Assembly (NCBI RefSeq): GCF_034702125.1
Contig: NC_085868.1
Coordinates: forward strand, 30,016,595 to 30,080,594
Source: Engraulis encrasicolus
Taxonomy: Eukaryota > Chordata > Actinopteri > Clupeiformes > Engraulidae
Length of the DNA: 64,000 nucleotides
Reading direction: 5' to 3'
Position numbers and translations under genes: made by a program. The first letter of the stretch is position 1. Every line of letters begins with the position of its first letter. Of this stretch, positions 63,201-64,000 are shown one piece after another. Under the pieces are notes generated by a model, which saw nothing but the letters and a program-made list of their open reading frames with translations, was not told the origin of the DNA and made no database searches.

Positions 63201-63232
63201 CAGACAGATAGAGAGACAGAGAGAGAGAGCCG
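63115..63232. repeat. (GA)n microsatellite
   Basis: Pure GA at about 63116-63196, then GACA units. Confidence 0.93.
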
Positions 63233-63306
63233 AGTGAGCTATTGGCAGACAGAAATAAATAGACAGAGGGAGAGAGAGAGTGAAAGAGTTTGCTGTTTGA
63301 TTCTGA

Positions 63307-63452
63307 TCTCTTCTCTTCTCTTCTCTTCTCTTCTCTTCTCTTCTCTTCTCTTCTCTTCTCTTCTCTTCTCTTCTCTTCTCTTCTCTTCTCTTCTCTTCTC
63401 TTCTCTTCTCTTCTCTTCTCTTCTCTTCTCTTCTCTTCTCTTCTCTTCTCTT
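63307..63452. repeat. (CTTCT)n pentanucleotide array, ~29 units
   Basis: About 145 bp of uninterrupted TTCTC units. Apparent 'REEKR' and 'SSLLF' frames are translations of this array. Confidence 0.95.
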
Positions 63453-63518
63453 CCTTCCTTTGTCCATCTGTAGACATCAGTGGTGCAGTGCAGACATGAA
63501 GATGATCATGCTGTGTGT

Positions 63519-63586
63519 GGGCAGGCAGACCTAAGAGACAGGCTGCACTGTATACTGCACAGCAAGGCTACCTGAGTGAGCAAGAT

Positions 63587-63685
<99 letters not shown>

Positions 63686-63703
63686 GCGTGCGTGCGTGCG
63701 TGC

Positions 63704-63776
<73 letters not shown>

Positions 63777-63900
63777 TGTGTCTGTGTCTGTGTCTGTGTG
63801 TCTGTGTGTGTGTCTCTGTGTGTGTGTCTCTGTGTGTGTGTCTCTGTGTGTCTGTGCGTGTCTCTCTGTGTGTGAGAGAGACAGACAGAATATGTGTGGG
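63519..63900. repeat. second copy of the 70-bp segment plus long GT array
   Basis: 63519-63588 is the duplicate of 62706-62775, followed by GT at about 63588-63680, CGTG units, GT to about 63775 and GTCT variants to the end. Confidence 0.9.
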
Positions 63901-64000
63901 GGTCCATGCCTTTGTGTGTCTCTGAATACCCATGTGCATGTATGTCTGTGTCTGCATGTGTGTTGGTGAGTGTACACAATGCTGCAACAAATTCACATGA

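Noticed and set aside
63307..63452. CRISPR-like regular repeat
   Set aside because: Pentanucleotide units without spacers; a microsatellite in an animal genome.
62985..63477. REEKR repeat protein
   Set aside because: Translation of the CTTCT array on the minus strand.

Overview
The window looks like intergenic or intronic DNA from a bony fish (teleost). The reasons are long perfect (CA/GT)n, (CT/GA)n and (CTTCT)n tracts covering roughly 4% of the sequence, tRNA-derived SINEs with the 'CCTTGAGCAAGG' body common in teleosts, LINE tails with the 'GCGCTATATAAAT' motif, and very many small hAT, TTAA-target, PIF/Harbinger-like and pogo-like DNA transposons. I find no convincing complete host protein-coding gene, rRNA, tRNA gene or CRISPR array. 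The species cannot be fixed from the sequence.

Layout. 1-4.0 kb: unassigned AT-rich DNA, then a 2.3-kb TTAA-flanked inverted-repeat element (1717-4011). 4.0-5.4 kb: higher-order repeat of GT tracts plus a unique ~65-bp spacer. 6.6 kb: a long hairpin carrying a hammerhead-like core. 7.0-8.0 kb: minus-strand exon-intron structure with an intronless fused copy of the same exon junction beside it. 8-11 kb: compound microsatellites and a hAT MITE. 11.7-16.1 kb: several MITEs. 16.99-22.99 kb: a ~6-kb element with ~1.05-kb inverted terminal repeats built from ~360-bp tandem units, holding further insertions. 23.8-25.7 kb: purine-rich block and microsatellites. 26,895-34,924: a young, complete-looking Ty3/Gypsy LTR retrotransposon on the minus strand. 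35.1-36.6 kb: a 1.5-kb hAT element. 37-41 kb: SINEs and MITEs. 41-44 kb: microsatellites. 44.7-46.4 kb: a 1.68-kb TTAA element. 48.3-51.3 kb: a nest of pogo-like, Harbinger-like, LINE-tail and hAT insertions that can be ordered by their target-site duplications (TSDs). 51-58 kb: mostly unique DNA with LINE tails and one hAT MITE. 58-64 kb: very dense microsatellites plus MITEs.

The only substantial coding potential is the Gypsy element: gag with CCHC knuckle, aspartic protease, reverse transcriptase, RNase H and a D,D(35)E integrase with GPY/F-like module, then a polypurine tract and 3' LTR. Its polyprotein is broken by four shifts, each equivalent to one extra base in a short homopolymer. 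The LTRs differ at only about 7 substitutions by eye. The copy is therefore either very recently inactivated or intact and mis-assembled at homopolymers. All coordinates and identities were read by eye; no alignment or database search was run.
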